Positions 42,833 to 51,410 of a stretch of 64,000 nucleotides of DNA are shown piece by piece. A program made the translations under genes and the position numbers. The number at the start of each line of letters is the position of its first letter. Within the stretch, counting starts at the first letter, position 1. Source of the DNA: Clostridiales bacterium (lineage in GTDB: Bacteria > Bacillota > Clostridia > Oscillospirales > CAG-272); assembly GCA_003150035.1 (NCBI GenBank), contig QALR01000024.1, positions 62,001 to 126,000 of the forward strand. The letters run 5' to 3'. The notes below the pieces were generated by a model. It ran no database searches. It was not told the DNA's origin and saw only the letters and a program-made list of their open reading frames with translations.

Positions 42833-43372
42833 ATGGCAAGACTGAAAGATTACTACAGGCAAGAAGTCGCTCCCGCATTGATGAAGAAATTTTCTTACAA
42901 AAGCCCGATGCAGATTCCGCGGTTTGACAAGATTGTGATCAACGTAGGCGCGGGCGATGCAAAGGACAATGCAAAAGCGATTGATAATATTATTGAAGAA
43001 ATCACAGCGATTACCGGTCAAAGAGCCGTGCCGACCTACGCGAGAAAGTCGGTTGCAAACTTCAAGGTCAGACAGGGCATGAAGATCGGCGTCAAGGTAA
43101 CGCTTCGCGGCGACAGAATGTTCGAATTTATGGACAGACTGTTCAACCTTGCACTGCCGCGTGTGCGCGACTTTAAGGGAATCAGTCCCAACGCCTTTGA
43201 CGGGCGCGGCAATTATTCCCTTGGCATCAAGGAGCAGCTGATATTCCCGGAAATCGAGTACGATAAGGTCGACAAGATCCGCGGTATGGACATTGCCTTT
43301 GTCACGACGGCTTCAACCGACGAAGAGGCAAAAGAGCTGCTCGAGCTGATGGGCGCTCCGTTTGCGAAATAA
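42833..43372 (+). CDS. rplE: 50S ribosomal protein L5
   Basis: The 179-residue L5 binds 5S rRNA. It shows MARLKDYYRQEVAPALMKKF, IVINVGAGDAK, FKVRQGMKIGVKVTLRG and ALPRVRDFKGISPNAFDGRGNY. The ATG at 42833 follows GGAGGGAACGG and is preceded by a shorter in-frame ATG at 42815. Confidence 0.97.
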   Translation: MARLKDYYRQEVAPALMKKFSYKSPMQIPRFDKIVINVGAGDAKDNAKAIDNIIEEITAITGQRAVPTYARKSVANFKVRQGMKIGVKVTLRGDRMFEFMDRLFNLALPRVRDFKGISPNAFDGRGNYSLGIKEQLIFPEIEYDKVDKIRGMDIAFVTTASTDEEAKELLELMGAPFAK

Positions 43373-43390
43373 TTTAGGAGGTAAGAGAAA

Positions 43391-43576
43391 ATGGCAAAAA
43401 CCTCAATGAAGGTCAAACAGCAGAGACCGCAGAAATATTCCACAAGAGAATATAACCGCTGCAAAATCTGCGGCAGGCCTCACGGTTATCTCCGGAAATT
43501 CGGCGTTTGCCGTATCTGCTTCCGCGAGCTTGCTTACAAGGGACAGATTCCCGGTGTCAAGAAAGCCAGTTGGTAA
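43391..43576 (+). CDS. rpsN: 30S ribosomal protein S14, type Z (zinc-binding)
   Basis: The 61-residue S14 has the zinc pattern CKICGRPHG...CRICFRELA and the C-terminal KGQIPGVKKASW. This short form (about 61 residues) with four cysteines is the ancestral type; no second, cysteine-free copy is in the window. ATG follows TAGGAGGT. Confidence 0.97.
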   Translation: MAKTSMKVKQQRPQKYSTREYNRCKICGRPHGYLRKFGVCRICFRELAYKGQIPGVKKASW

Positions 43577-43583
43577 GCGCAAA

Positions 43584-43714
43584 ATTCCGGTTTTCCGCCG
43601 GAATGGAATAAATACTCCGATCTTGCCGAAAGGAAAGCCGTGAGGCTTTAACCATCGGCCGGCCGCCGGCTGCTGCCGGCAGCAAGGACTCGGCGTAGGG
43701 AGAAGCAGTCTCCC
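43584..43714 (+). promoter_or_regulatory. Hairpin-rich gap between rpsN and rpsH
   Basis: The 177-base gap is unusually long for this operon and holds ATTCCGG/CCGGAAT (43584-43590/43598-43604), AAAGCC/GGCTTT (43634-43639/43644-43649), a G+C-rich GCCGGC/GCCGGC element (around 43664-43680) and GGGAGA/TCTCCC (43698-43703/43709-43714). In other bacteria S8 binds a leader at the L5/S8 region of the spc operon; this may be an analogous site. No T-run follows any hairpin. Confidence 0.35.
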
Positions 43715-43753
43715 AAAACCATGAAAACACTTGCATTAAAGGAGGACAAAACC

Positions 43754-44152
43754 ATGCAAATTTCAGATGTTATTGCCGATATGCTGACCCGTATCCGAAA
43801 TGCAAACAGTGCAAAGCATGAGACGGTCGACATTCCTGCCTCCGGCATGAAAAAGTCGATTGCGGATATCCTCAAGGAGGAAGGCTATATTGCCGGCTAT
43901 CAGATTATTGAAGACGGCAAGCAGGGCATCATCCGCATCACGCTCAAATACGGTCGCGGCAAACAAAAAGTTATTCAGGGACTGCGCAGAGTGTCCAAAC
44001 CTGGACTTCGCATCTATTCCAATTGTGAGGATATGCCGAAGGTCATGAATGGGCTCGGTATTGCGATTGTGTCCACATCCAAGGGCGTTATGACCGATAA
44101 AAAGGCACGCGAGCTCCATGTAGGCGGCGAAGTACTCGCTTTCGTATGGTAA
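43754..44152 (+). CDS. rpsH: 30S ribosomal protein S8
   Basis: The 132-residue S8 shows DVIADMLTRIRNANSAKHE, KKSIADILKEEGYI, RRVSKPGLRIYSN and GIAIVSTSKGVMTDKKA. The start ATG at 43754 follows AAAGGAGGACA. Confidence 0.97.
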   Translation: MQISDVIADMLTRIRNANSAKHETVDIPASGMKKSIADILKEEGYIAGYQIIEDGKQGIIRITLKYGRGKQKVIQGLRRVSKPGLRIYSNCEDMPKVMNGLGIAIVSTSKGVMTDKKARELHVGGEVLAFVW

Positions 44153-44170
44153 TTGGGGAGGTAAACGGAT

Positions 44171-44710
44171 ATGTCAAGAATTGGTAGAAAAGAAATTGCC
44201 GTTCCCGCTGGTGTTACCGTTACGGTTGACGAGGCGAATGTCGTCACGGTAAAGGGCCCGAAAGGAACGCTCAGCACTCCTATCCACAGGAATATGACGG
44301 TTGCCGTCGACGGCAGCGTCGTAAAGGTAAGCCGTCCGGACGACGAGCGCGAAAATCGTTCGCTCCACGGTCTTTCCAGAACGCTTATCGCCAATATGGT
44401 GGATGGTGTGACAAGCGGATATTCTAAAACGCTTGAAATCGTCGGAGTTGGATACCGTGCTGCAAAGTCGGGAAAGACGCTGACGCTCAACCTCGGTCAT
44501 TCGCATCCGATTCTGTTTGAGGAAAAAGACGGCATCACATTTGATGTTCCGAACTCCACAACGGTTGTTGTAAACGGAATCGACAAGCAGATGGTCGGCC
44601 AGATTGCCGCTCAGATTCGCGAGAAGAGACCGCCGGAGCCGTATCTCGGCAAGGGCGTGAAATACAGCGGCGAGCGTATCCGCCGTAAAGCCGGAAAGAC
44701 CGGTAAATAA
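44171..44710 (+). CDS. rplF: 50S ribosomal protein L6
   Basis: The 179-residue L6 shows MSRIGRKEIAVPAGV, VKGPKGTLSTP, GYSKTLEIVGVGYRA and KGVKYSGERIRRKAGKTGK. It starts at 44171 after GGGGAGGTAAAC. Confidence 0.97.
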   Translation: MSRIGRKEIAVPAGVTVTVDEANVVTVKGPKGTLSTPIHRNMTVAVDGSVVKVSRPDDERENRSLHGLSRTLIANMVDGVTSGYSKTLEIVGVGYRAAKSGKTLTLNLGHSHPILFEEKDGITFDVPNSTTVVVNGIDKQMVGQIAAQIREKRPPEPYLGKGVKYSGERIRRKAGKTGK

Positions 44711-44728
44711 AGAAAGGAGTGGAGTATC

Positions 44729-45088
44729 ATGGTATCAAGAAAAGACAGCAATAAGGCGCGTCTTGTTCGTCATAAGAGAGTGCGCGTCAAAATTTCCGGT
44801 ACGCCGGAGAAGCCCCGTCTTTGCGTCTATCGTTCTCTTGCCAATATCAATGCGCAGATTATCGACGATGTAAACGGTGTAACGCTTGTATCCGCATCCA
44901 CCCTTGAAAAGGTTTTTGAAGGCAACGGCGGAAACAAAAACGCAGCAAAGCAGATCGGCAAGACCATTGCCGAGAGAGCTCTTGAAAAGGGCATTACCGA
45001 GGTGGTATTTGACCGCGGCGGCTATGTCTATCAGGGCAGAGTAAAAGAACTTGCAGAAGGCGCCCGCGAAGGCGGACTTAAGTTCTGA
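44729..45088 (+). CDS. rplR: 50S ribosomal protein L18
   Basis: The 119-residue L18 binds 5S rRNA. It shows VRHKRVRVKISGTPEKPRLCVYRS, INAQIIDD and DRGGYVYQGRVKELAEGAREGGLKF. ATG at 44729. Confidence 0.97.
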   Translation: MVSRKDSNKARLVRHKRVRVKISGTPEKPRLCVYRSLANINAQIIDDVNGVTLVSASTLEKVFEGNGGNKNAAKQIGKTIAERALEKGITEVVFDRGGYVYQGRVKELAEGAREGGLKF

Positions 45089-45102
45089 GGAGGAGGAAAA
45101 AC

Positions 45103-45603
45103 ATGGCGAAAAGAATCGATCCGGCAACGCTTGATCTAAAAGAGGTTACCGTTGCCACCAACCGTGTTTCCAAGACCGTTAAGGGCGGACGCATCGCACG
45201 CCAGACTGCAATCATGGTGGTAGGCGACGAAAACGGGCATGTCGGCTACGGTCTCGGAAAAGCATCCGAATATCCTGAGGCGATTCGCAAGGGAATCGAG
45301 GATGCAAAGAAAAATATCATCGAGGTATCCCTCAAGGGGACGACCATTCCGCATGAGGTCATCGGTGAATACGGTGCGGCGCGCGTGCTTCTCAAGCCGG
45401 CGGCTCCCGGTACCGGTGTTATCGCGGGCGGTACGGTCCGTTCTGTTGTTCAAATGGCCGGCATCAAGGACATCCGTGCAAAATGTATCCGTTCGAGCAA
45501 TCCGTCAAACGTTGTCAAGGCGACATTTGAAGGACTCAAGGCGCTTCGCACGGCAGAAGAGGTTGCGGCAATCCGCGGCATCAACAAGGATTCGTTGAAA
45601 TAA
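45103..45603 (+). CDS. rpsE: 30S ribosomal protein S5
   Basis: The 166-residue S5 shows KTVKGGRIARQTAIMVVGDENGHVGYGLGKA (in part), VLLKPAAPGTGVIAGGTVR and SNPSNVVKATFEGL. It starts after GAGGAGGAAAAA. Confidence 0.97.
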   Translation: MAKRIDPATLDLKEVTVATNRVSKTVKGGRIARQTAIMVVGDENGHVGYGLGKASEYPEAIRKGIEDAKKNIIEVSLKGTTIPHEVIGEYGAARVLLKPAAPGTGVIAGGTVRSVVQMAGIKDIRAKCIRSSNPSNVVKATFEGLKALRTAEEVAAIRGINKDSLK

Positions 45604-45617
45604 GGAGGTACGGAGAG

Positions 45618-45797
45618 ATGGAACAGCTCAAAATTACACTCACCGGAAGCCTTATCGGTTCAAGCCCCAAACAAAAGGCAGTTGCAAAATCGCTCGGTCT
45701 TCGTAAGATCGGGGATGTGACGGTTCAGAAAAACGATGCTTCCGTTTTGGGTAAGGTTAAAATTGTCTCACACCTTATCAAGGTGGAAAATGTATAA
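45618..45797 (+). CDS. rpmD: 50S ribosomal protein L30
   Basis: This 59-residue protein is L30, with LKITLTGSLIGSSPKQK and AVAKSLGLRKIGDVTVQK. It starts with ATG at 45618 after GGAGGTACGGAGAG and ends with TAA at 45795-45797. It is between rpsE and rplO, the standard position. Confidence 0.95.
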   Translation: MEQLKITLTGSLIGSSPKQKAVAKSLGLRKIGDVTVQKNDASVLGKVKIVSHLIKVENV

Positions 45798-45859
45798 GCA
45801 ATATACATTGTAAAAAATGAATTACGAGCAAAAATTCACAGTGTAAGGAGGATACCCAA

Positions 45860-46300
45860 ATGAAGCTACATGAACTTTCACCGGCTGAGGGTTCTGTAAG
45901 ACCGGCTTTCCGCAAGGGAAGAGGCACAGGCTCCGGCAACGGAAAGACCGCGGGCAAAGGTCATAAAGGACAGAACGCGCGCTCCGGCGGCGGAGTCAGA
46001 CCGGGCTTTGAAGGCGGTCAGATTCCGCTTTACAGAAGACTTCCGAAAAGAGGCTTCCACAATAAGTTTGCCAAGCAGTATGCCATTGTAAACGTAGAAG
46101 CGTTGGATGCTTTTACGGATGGCGCGGTTGTGGATGCCGAAGCTCTTCTTGAAAAGCGTATTATCAGAAAAACGCTCGACGGCGTGAAAATTCTCGGGCG
46201 CGGCGAGCTTACAAAGAAAGTTACGGTTAAAGCTGCAATTTTTTCCGCCAGTGCGAAGGAAAAGATTGAATCCGCAGGCGGAAAGTGCGAGGTGGTATAA
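45860..46300 (+). CDS. rplO: 50S ribosomal protein L15
   Basis: The 146-residue L15 shows MKLHELSPAEGSVRP, GRGTGSGNGKTAGKGHKGQNARSGG (in part), FEGGQIPLYRRLPKRGF and the C-terminal AAIFSASAKEKIESAGG. ATG at 45860 follows TAAGGAGGA. Confidence 0.97.
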   Translation: MKLHELSPAEGSVRPAFRKGRGTGSGNGKTAGKGHKGQNARSGGGVRPGFEGGQIPLYRRLPKRGFHNKFAKQYAIVNVEALDAFTDGAVVDAEALLEKRIIRKTLDGVKILGRGELTKKVTVKAAIFSASAKEKIESAGGKCEVV

Positions 46301-47632
46301 GTGCTAAAAACGCTGAGAAATGCGTGGACCATTCCGGAGCTACGCCGGAAGATCCTCTTCACGCTTTTCATCGTATTCTTATACCGCGTCGGCGCAGCAA
46401 TTCCGGTTCCTTTCATTGATTACCAATCCATGCAGGCGGCTGCGAATCTGTATAGCGAGGGAATACTTTCCTATCTGAATATTCTCTCTGGCTATGCTTT
46501 TTCCAGAGCGACACTGCTTGCTCTTTCCGTAACGCCATATATCAACGCATCGATTATTATGCAGCTTCTCACGATCGCGATTCCCGCGCTTGAGAGAATG
46601 TCAAAGGATGGCGAGGCGGGAAGAAAGAAGATTGAAAAGATTACCCGTTATGTAACACTTGTTCTTGCCGTTATCACTTCATACGGATATTATGCCATTC
46701 TGGATTCCGATCTGGGAGGCAATGTGGTTCCGTATTCGGGCGGCGCAAAGGTGTTTGCTGCTATCGTCATTATCGCATGCTATACGGCGGGCGCGTGCCT
46801 TGTCATGTGGCTTGGCGAGAGAATCGACGAGCAGGGCATCGGCAACGGCATTTCCATGATTCTGTTTGCCAACATCGTGGCTGGTCTGCCGTCTACGTTT
46901 GTCCAGTTCGCACAGAATCTGACAGCAAAGCAGAGCGGCGGCTACTTCGATGGCGATTATGTCCCGCTTTGGCTCCAAATCGTTCTTTGGGTAGCGGTTA
47001 TCCTCGTTCTGGTCGGTTCGATTGTGTTTGTCACCTATATGTCGGACGCAGAGCGGAGAATCCCCGTTCAGTATGCAAAGCGAACGGTCGGGCGAAAGAT
47101 GTATGGCGGACAAAGCTCCAATCTTCCGATTAAGCTCAATATGTCCGGTGTTATGCCAATCATCTTTGCGAGCACAATCATATCCCTTCCGATTACGATT
47201 ATGCAGTTTGTCGGTGTTTCCTCAACCAATTTCTTCTATAGGATTTTTGCAACCGACAGCTGGGTCTATATGATTTTGCTGTTTGTCCTGATTATTGCAT
47301 TTGCCTATTTCTATATTTCCATTTCCTTTAATCCCGTTGAGGTTGCCAACAATCTGATGCAGCAGGGCGGCTCCATTCCGGGCATTCGTCCCGGCCGACC
47401 GACGGCTCTTTATATCAAGAAGGTGCTTGGCAAGATTGTCCTCATGGGCGCGCTCTTCCTTGGTATTGTCGCGTGTTTCCCGCTGCTTCTCAATATTGTG
47501 ACGGGCGGACTTTTGAACGTCATTTCGTTCAGCGGCTCAACGCTGCTCATCGTAGTTGGCGTTATCCTGGAGACGGTGCGTGAAATGGAAGCACAGATGA
47601 CCATGCGTCATTACAAGGGCTTCCTCGATTAA
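46301..47632 (+). CDS. secY: Protein translocase subunit SecY
   Basis: SecY is the channel of the Sec translocase in the plasma membrane. The 443-residue protein has about ten helices with the family stretches RRKILFTLFIVFLYRVGAAIPVP, ALSVTPYINASIIMQLLT, ISMILFANIVAGLP and FNPVEVANNLMQQGGSIPGIRPGRPT. GTG at 46301 directly follows the rplO stop. Confidence 0.97.
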   Translation: MLKTLRNAWTIPELRRKILFTLFIVFLYRVGAAIPVPFIDYQSMQAAANLYSEGILSYLNILSGYAFSRATLLALSVTPYINASIIMQLLTIAIPALERMSKDGEAGRKKIEKITRYVTLVLAVITSYGYYAILDSDLGGNVVPYSGGAKVFAAIVIIACYTAGACLVMWLGERIDEQGIGNGISMILFANIVAGLPSTFVQFAQNLTAKQSGGYFDGDYVPLWLQIVLWVAVILVLVGSIVFVTYMSDAERRIPVQYAKRTVGRKMYGGQSSNLPIKLNMSGVMPIIFASTIISLPITIMQFVGVSSTNFFYRIFATDSWVYMILLFVLIIAFAYFYISISFNPVEVANNLMQQGGSIPGIRPGRPTALYIKKVLGKIVLMGALFLGIVACFPLLLNIVTGGLLNVISFSGSTLLIVVGVILETVREMEAQMTMRHYKGFLD

Positions 47633-47645
47633 ACATGGACTTGGA

Positions 47646-47675
47646 GCATCAGCGGCAGGGTCCTGTCGCTGATGC
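47646..47675. repeat. Long perfect hairpin between secY and adk
   Basis: The inverted repeat GCATCAGCGGCAGG/CCTGTCGCTGATGC (nine outer base pairs perfect, more with one mismatch) has no T-run, so it is not a canonical terminator. It could be an RNase processing site or attenuator splitting the superoperon mRNA. Confidence 0.6.
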
Positions 47676-47704
47676 TAGGGAATACTTGGGAAAGGAGAAC
47701 GCAT

Positions 47705-48346
47705 ATGAAACTGATGTTTCTCGGCGCCCCGGGCGCCGGAAAGGGTACGCAGGCGGAGATTGTTTCAGAACGTTATGGCATTCCTGCCATTTCGACAGGA
47801 GCGCTTCTGCGTGAAGCAATCGGAGCCGGAACCGAGCTTGGTCGTAAGGCAAAGCAGTATATCGATGACGGTGCACTTGTGCCAGATGAGGTCGTTATCG
47901 ACATCATCAAGGAGCGTCTGCAAAAGGATGACTGCAAGGGCGGATTTATTCTCGACGGCTTTCCGCGCACGGTTGCGCAGGCAAAAGCATTGGATGCGAT
48001 GGGTGTGCGCATGGACGGTGTTATCAGCATTGAAGTTTCGGATGAGGATATCATCAAAAGACTCGGCGGACGCAGGCTTTGCGGAAGCTGCGGTGCTTCG
48101 TATCACCTCGAATATAAGCCTTGTGCGGTGGAGGGTATTTGTGATAAATGCGGCGGAGAACTTGTGATCCGAGCAGATGACAAGCCCGAGGTTATCAAGA
48201 GCCGACTTTCCGTATATCATGAGCAGACGGAGCCGCTTAAGGATTATTACGCCGAAAAGGGCGTGCTGAAGACCGTTGTCGGTCAGGAAAAGATCGAGGA
48301 TACGACGGCGCTCACGCTTTCGGCGATTGAAAGCATCAGAGGCTGA
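47705..48346 (+). CDS. adk: Adenylate kinase
   Basis: The 213-residue kinase interconverts AMP, ADP and ATP. It has the P-loop GAPGAGKGTQ (7-16), FILDGFPRT (81-89) and the zinc-binding lid with C126, C129, C146 and C149, typical of Gram-positive Adk. The ATG at 47705 follows AAAGGAGAA. Confidence 0.97.
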   Translation: MKLMFLGAPGAGKGTQAEIVSERYGIPAISTGALLREAIGAGTELGRKAKQYIDDGALVPDEVVIDIIKERLQKDDCKGGFILDGFPRTVAQAKALDAMGVRMDGVISIEVSDEDIIKRLGGRRLCGSCGASYHLEYKPCAVEGICDKCGGELVIRADDKPEVIKSRLSVYHEQTEPLKDYYAEKGVLKTVVGQEKIEDTTALTLSAIESIRG

Positions 48347-48349
48347 TTC

Positions 48350-49105
48350 ATGATTCAGATCAAAAACAGCGAACAGTTGGCTATTATGCGTAAAGCGGGA
48401 AGGATTACAGGAGAAGCGATTCTTGCAGCGCGCGAGCATATAAAAGAGGGTGTCAGTACAAAAGAAATCGATACAGTCATCCGGCATTATATCGAAAAGT
48501 GCGGCGCGGTACCATCGTTTCTCGGTTACGGAGGCTTTCCCGGCAGTGCCTGCATCAGCATCAACAACGAGGTCATTCATGGCATACCGAAGGCAGACAG
48601 GATTCTGCACGAGGGAGACATCGTAAAAATTGATGTCGGCGCGTGTTATCACGGCTTTCACGGAGACAGTGCGAATACCTTTGGCGTCGGTAAAATCAGT
48701 GAGGAGGCCGCAGCGCTCATCAAGGTGACAAGAGAAAGCTTTTTTCGCGCGGCGAAAAAAGCGGTGGCAGGCGGCAGAATCGGAGATATCGGCAGGGCGG
48801 TGAGCGAATATGCAGAGAGCTTCGGCTATGGCGTCGTACGCAAGTACGTGGGTCATGGGGTCGGACAAAATCTGCATGAGGACCCCGAAGTCCCGAATTT
48901 CGGAACCGCCGGCAGAGGCGCAAGACTTTATCCCGGCATGACCATCGCCATTGAGCCGATGATCAATATGGGGACCGCAGATGTAAAGGTGCTCTCAGAC
49001 GGTTGGACTGTCATTACGGCAGACGGCTCGCTTTCGGCGCATTATGAGCATACCGTTGCGGTAACGGACGCAGACCCCGTTTTTCTCACTTTTGTGGAGG
49101 AATGA
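48350..49105 (+). CDS. map: Methionine aminopeptidase
   Basis: The 251-residue type I enzyme removes initiator methionine. The metal ligands appear in KIDVGACYHGFHGDSANTF (two aspartates), GHGVGQNLHEDPEV (histidine), MTIAIEPM (glutamate) and a late glutamate in HYEHTVAVTD. ATG at 48350 is three bases after the adk stop. Confidence 0.97.
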   Translation: MIQIKNSEQLAIMRKAGRITGEAILAAREHIKEGVSTKEIDTVIRHYIEKCGAVPSFLGYGGFPGSACISINNEVIHGIPKADRILHEGDIVKIDVGACYHGFHGDSANTFGVGKISEEAAALIKVTRESFFRAAKKAVAGGRIGDIGRAVSEYAESFGYGVVRKYVGHGVGQNLHEDPEVPNFGTAGRGARLYPGMTIAIEPMINMGTADVKVLSDGWTVITADGSLSAHYEHTVAVTDADPVFLTFVEE

Positions 49106-49121
49106 TTTTCCTCGGTCTACT

Positions 49122-49448
49122 ATGAAAAAAAGAAAACATTTCGAAAAAGAGAAGATAATTCCGCATAGGGAAGATCCGAGAGTCGGTGATATCGCCGTTT
49201 CCATGGCGGGGCACGATGCGGGACTCATCCTTGTCATCGTGGCGGGTCTCGACGAGAGGTATGTGCTTGTGGCGGATGGAAAAACGCGAAAGCTTGCGGC
49301 TCCGAAAAAGAAAAAGATGCGGCATTTGCATGTCATTACAAGGCTATCGGAGGAGGATGCGGGGCATCTTCGGTCGGGAAGGGCAAACGACAGCTTTTTA
49401 CGCCGGAGAATTTCGTCTCTGAATCTTGAAACGCTGACCCAAGGTTAA
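49122..49448 (+). CDS. KOW-domain RNA-binding protein
   Basis: This 108-residue basic protein has a KOW motif (VGDIAVSMAGHDAGLILVIVAG) as in the ribosomal L14e/L24-related family and a lysine-rich part KKKKMRHLHV. Small KOW proteins occupy this position between map and infA in many Clostridia; their ribosomal role is inferred. The ATG at 49122 has no good RBS; an in-frame TTG at 49092 would overlap map, so the start is uncertain. Confidence 0.8.
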   Translation: MKKRKHFEKEKIIPHREDPRVGDIAVSMAGHDAGLILVIVAGLDERYVLVADGKTRKLAAPKKKKMRHLHVITRLSEEDAGHLRSGRANDSFLRRRISSLNLETLTQG

Positions 49449-49473
49449 ATTTCAGAATTTAAGGAGGGGCATT

Positions 49474-49698
49474 ATGCCAAAGGACGACGTGATGGAATTT
49501 GAAGGTACGGTCATCGAGGCGATGCCCGGCGCAACCTTCAAAGTAAAGCTGCCCAACGGCCACATTGTGCTGTCGCAGATATCGGGCAGACTGCGTATGA
49601 ATTCGATTCAAATTGTTCCGGGGGATAAGGTAACCGTCGAAGTTTCGATTTACGACCTCAATAAGGGTCGTATCACGTGGAGATCCCGTGAGAGCTGA
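49474..49698 (+). CDS. infA: Translation initiation factor IF-1
   Basis: The 74-residue IF-1 has the OB-fold sequence VMEFEGTVIEAMPGATFKVKLPNGHIVLSQISGRLRMN (in parts) and PGDKVTVEVSIYDLNKGRITWR. It starts with ATG after AAGGAGG. Confidence 0.97.
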   Translation: MPKDDVMEFEGTVIEAMPGATFKVKLPNGHIVLSQISGRLRMNSIQIVPGDKVTVEVSIYDLNKGRITWRSRES

Positions 49699-49752
49699 AA
49701 ATCTCGGAAAACTATTTTACAACTCAAGAAAGAAAGGAACGGTGCAAACCAC

Positions 49753-49866
49753 ATGAAAGTGAGGCCTTCCGTCAAAAAAATGTGCAACAAATGCAAGATA
49801 ATCAAAAGAAAAGGCCATGTCATGGTCATCTGCGAGAATCCCAAGCATAAGCAGAAACAGGGCTAA
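49753..49866 (+). CDS. rpmJ: 50S ribosomal protein L36 (zinc type)
   Basis: This 37-residue protein is L36 with the zinc ligands MCNKCKIIKRKG (C11/C14), VICENPKHKQ (C and H). The ATG at 49753 and TAA at 49864-49866 define it. It follows infA by 54 bases. Confidence 0.97.
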   Translation: MKVRPSVKKMCNKCKIIKRKGHVMVICENPKHKQKQG

Positions 49867-49899
49867 TCGGACTACAAAAGAGGGAGGTGTATTTCCAGA

Positions 49900-50268
49900 A
49901 TGGCTCGTATAGCTGGCGTTGAAATTCCAAATCAGAAGAGAGTTGAGATCGGTCTTACGTATATTTACGGGATCGGCAGAGCGACCTCGAACAAGATTCT
50001 TGCAAAAACGGGAATCAATCCGGATACCCGCTGCAAGGATCTGACAGAAGACGATGTTTCCAAGCTTCGTGATGAAATCGAAAATTTCCATAAGGTGGAG
50101 GGCGACCTGCGTCGTGACGTTTCGATGGACATCAAGAGAATGGTGGAAATCGGCTGTTATCGCGGAATCCGGCACAGAAAAGGGCTGCCTGTCCGCGGTC
50201 AGAGAACGAAGACAAATGCAAGAACCAGAAAAGGTCCTGCAAAAACCATTGCAAATAAGAAGAAATAA
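49900..50268 (+). CDS. rpsM: 30S ribosomal protein S13
   Basis: The 122-residue S13 shows ARIAGVEIPNQKRVEIGLTYIYGIG, GCYRGIRHRKGLPVRGQRTKTNARTRKG (in part). ATG at 49900 follows GAGGGAGGTG. Confidence 0.97.
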   Translation: MARIAGVEIPNQKRVEIGLTYIYGIGRATSNKILAKTGINPDTRCKDLTEDDVSKLRDEIENFHKVEGDLRRDVSMDIKRMVEIGCYRGIRHRKGLPVRGQRTKTNARTRKGPAKTIANKKK

Positions 50269-50285
50269 GGAGTGATAGACAAATC

Positions 50286-50687
50286 ATGGCTAAAGCAGCA
50301 GCAACCAAAAAGGTAGTCAGAAAACGCCGCGAACGCAAAAATGTCGAAAAAGGCGCGGCTCATATCCGTGCGACCTATAACAATACCATCGTGACTATCA
50401 CTGATGTAAACGGCAATACGGTATCATGGGCGTCCGCCGGAGAGCTCGGCTTCAAGGGGTCCAGAAAATCCACTGCATTTGCCGCGCAGATGGCGGCGGA
50501 AAGTGCGGCGAAAATTGCCGCCGACAACGGTATGAAGAGCGTTGAGGTCTATGTAAAAGGTCCCGGTCAGGGCAGAGAATCGGCGATTCGTGCGCTTCAG
50601 ACGCAGGGACTCGAGATTACCGTTATCCGTGATGTTACGCCGGTGCCGCATAATGGATGCAGACCGCCGAAAATCAGACGCGTTTAA
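50286..50687 (+). CDS. rpsK: 30S ribosomal protein S11
   Basis: The 133-residue S11 shows HIRATYNNTIVTITDVNGNT, SAGELGFKGSRKSTAFAAQ and RDVTPVPHNGCRPPKIRRV. ATG at 50286. Confidence 0.97.
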   Translation: MAKAAATKKVVRKRRERKNVEKGAAHIRATYNNTIVTITDVNGNTVSWASAGELGFKGSRKSTAFAAQMAAESAAKIAADNGMKSVEVYVKGPGQGRESAIRALQTQGLEITVIRDVTPVPHNGCRPPKIRRV

Positions 50688-50708
50688 TGTGAGGAGGTAT
50701 TAAAAACT

Positions 50709-51302
50709 ATGGCAAAGAATACACAGCCCGTTCTGAAGCGCTGCAAGACGTTGGGCTTGTCGCCGGCTGTTCTCGGCTATTCCAAGGAAACCAAGCGCAA
50801 TCCGAAGCAGATGCGCCGCAAACAGTCCGAATACGGAATGCAGCTATTGGAAAAGCAGAAAGTAAAGTTTATCTACGGTGTCCTGGAAAAGCAGTTCCAT
50901 TCTTATTATGAGAAGGCAGAGCGTAAGCAGGGTGTTACCGGTGAGCTTCTTTTGCAGGAGCTTGAGCGCCGTTTGGATAGCGTGGTTTTCCGTATGGGCT
51001 TTGCAAATACACGCCGCGAGGCACGTCAGCTTGTCAACCACGGGCATTTTACCGTAAACGGCAAGCGTGTCAACATTCCGTCCTATCAGGTTCGGACAGG
51101 GGATGTCGTAGCGGTTCGTGAAAAATCCCGTTCGAGTGAGAAATTCAAAGCGCTGCTCGAGGAGCTTGGCAAAAAACCGATGCCGAAGTGGATCGATAAG
51201 GCGGCCGAGTCCTTTGAAGGAAAAATCGTCGCCATGCCCGCGCGTGATGACATCGATTATGAGGTGTCTGAGCACCTGATCGTTGAGTTGTACTCCAAAT
51301 AA
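50709..51302 (+). CDS. rpsD: 30S ribosomal protein S4
   Basis: The 197-residue S4 nucleates 30S assembly. It is the cysteine-poor (zinc-free) form, with only one cysteine near the N-terminus, and shows RRLDSVVFRMGFANTRREARQLVNHGHF and the C-terminal EHLIVELYSK. ATG at 50709 follows GAGGAGGT. Confidence 0.97.
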   Translation: MAKNTQPVLKRCKTLGLSPAVLGYSKETKRNPKQMRRKQSEYGMQLLEKQKVKFIYGVLEKQFHSYYEKAERKQGVTGELLLQELERRLDSVVFRMGFANTRREARQLVNHGHFTVNGKRVNIPSYQVRTGDVVAVREKSRSSEKFKALLEELGKKPMPKWIDKAAESFEGKIVAMPARDDIDYEVSEHLIVELYSK

Positions 51303-51310
51303 TCATGACC

Positions 51311-51395
51311 CCCGACGCATAAGCTCGATATGGTTGTGGTTGATTCGGGTATGCGTCATTCCCCGATACAAATGTGTTTGTATTTTATTACAAGT
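51311..51395 (+). promoter_or_regulatory. Structured gap between rpsD and rpoA
   Basis: The 108-base gap holds a long inverted repeat GACGCATA (51314-51321) and TATGCGTC (51350-51357) and then ACAAA/TTTGT with ATTTTATT, followed by a GTAGGAGGG ribosome site. It may influence rpoA expression, but no T-run of terminator length is present. Confidence 0.35.
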
Positions 51396-51410
51396 AGGAG
51401 GGTTAATTAA

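Noticed and set aside
43664..43680. GGCCGGCC-like GC palindromes as a site-specific recombination or restriction-related element
   Set aside because: They are short, embedded in the hairpin-rich rpsN-rpsH gap, and no recombinase gene is present.
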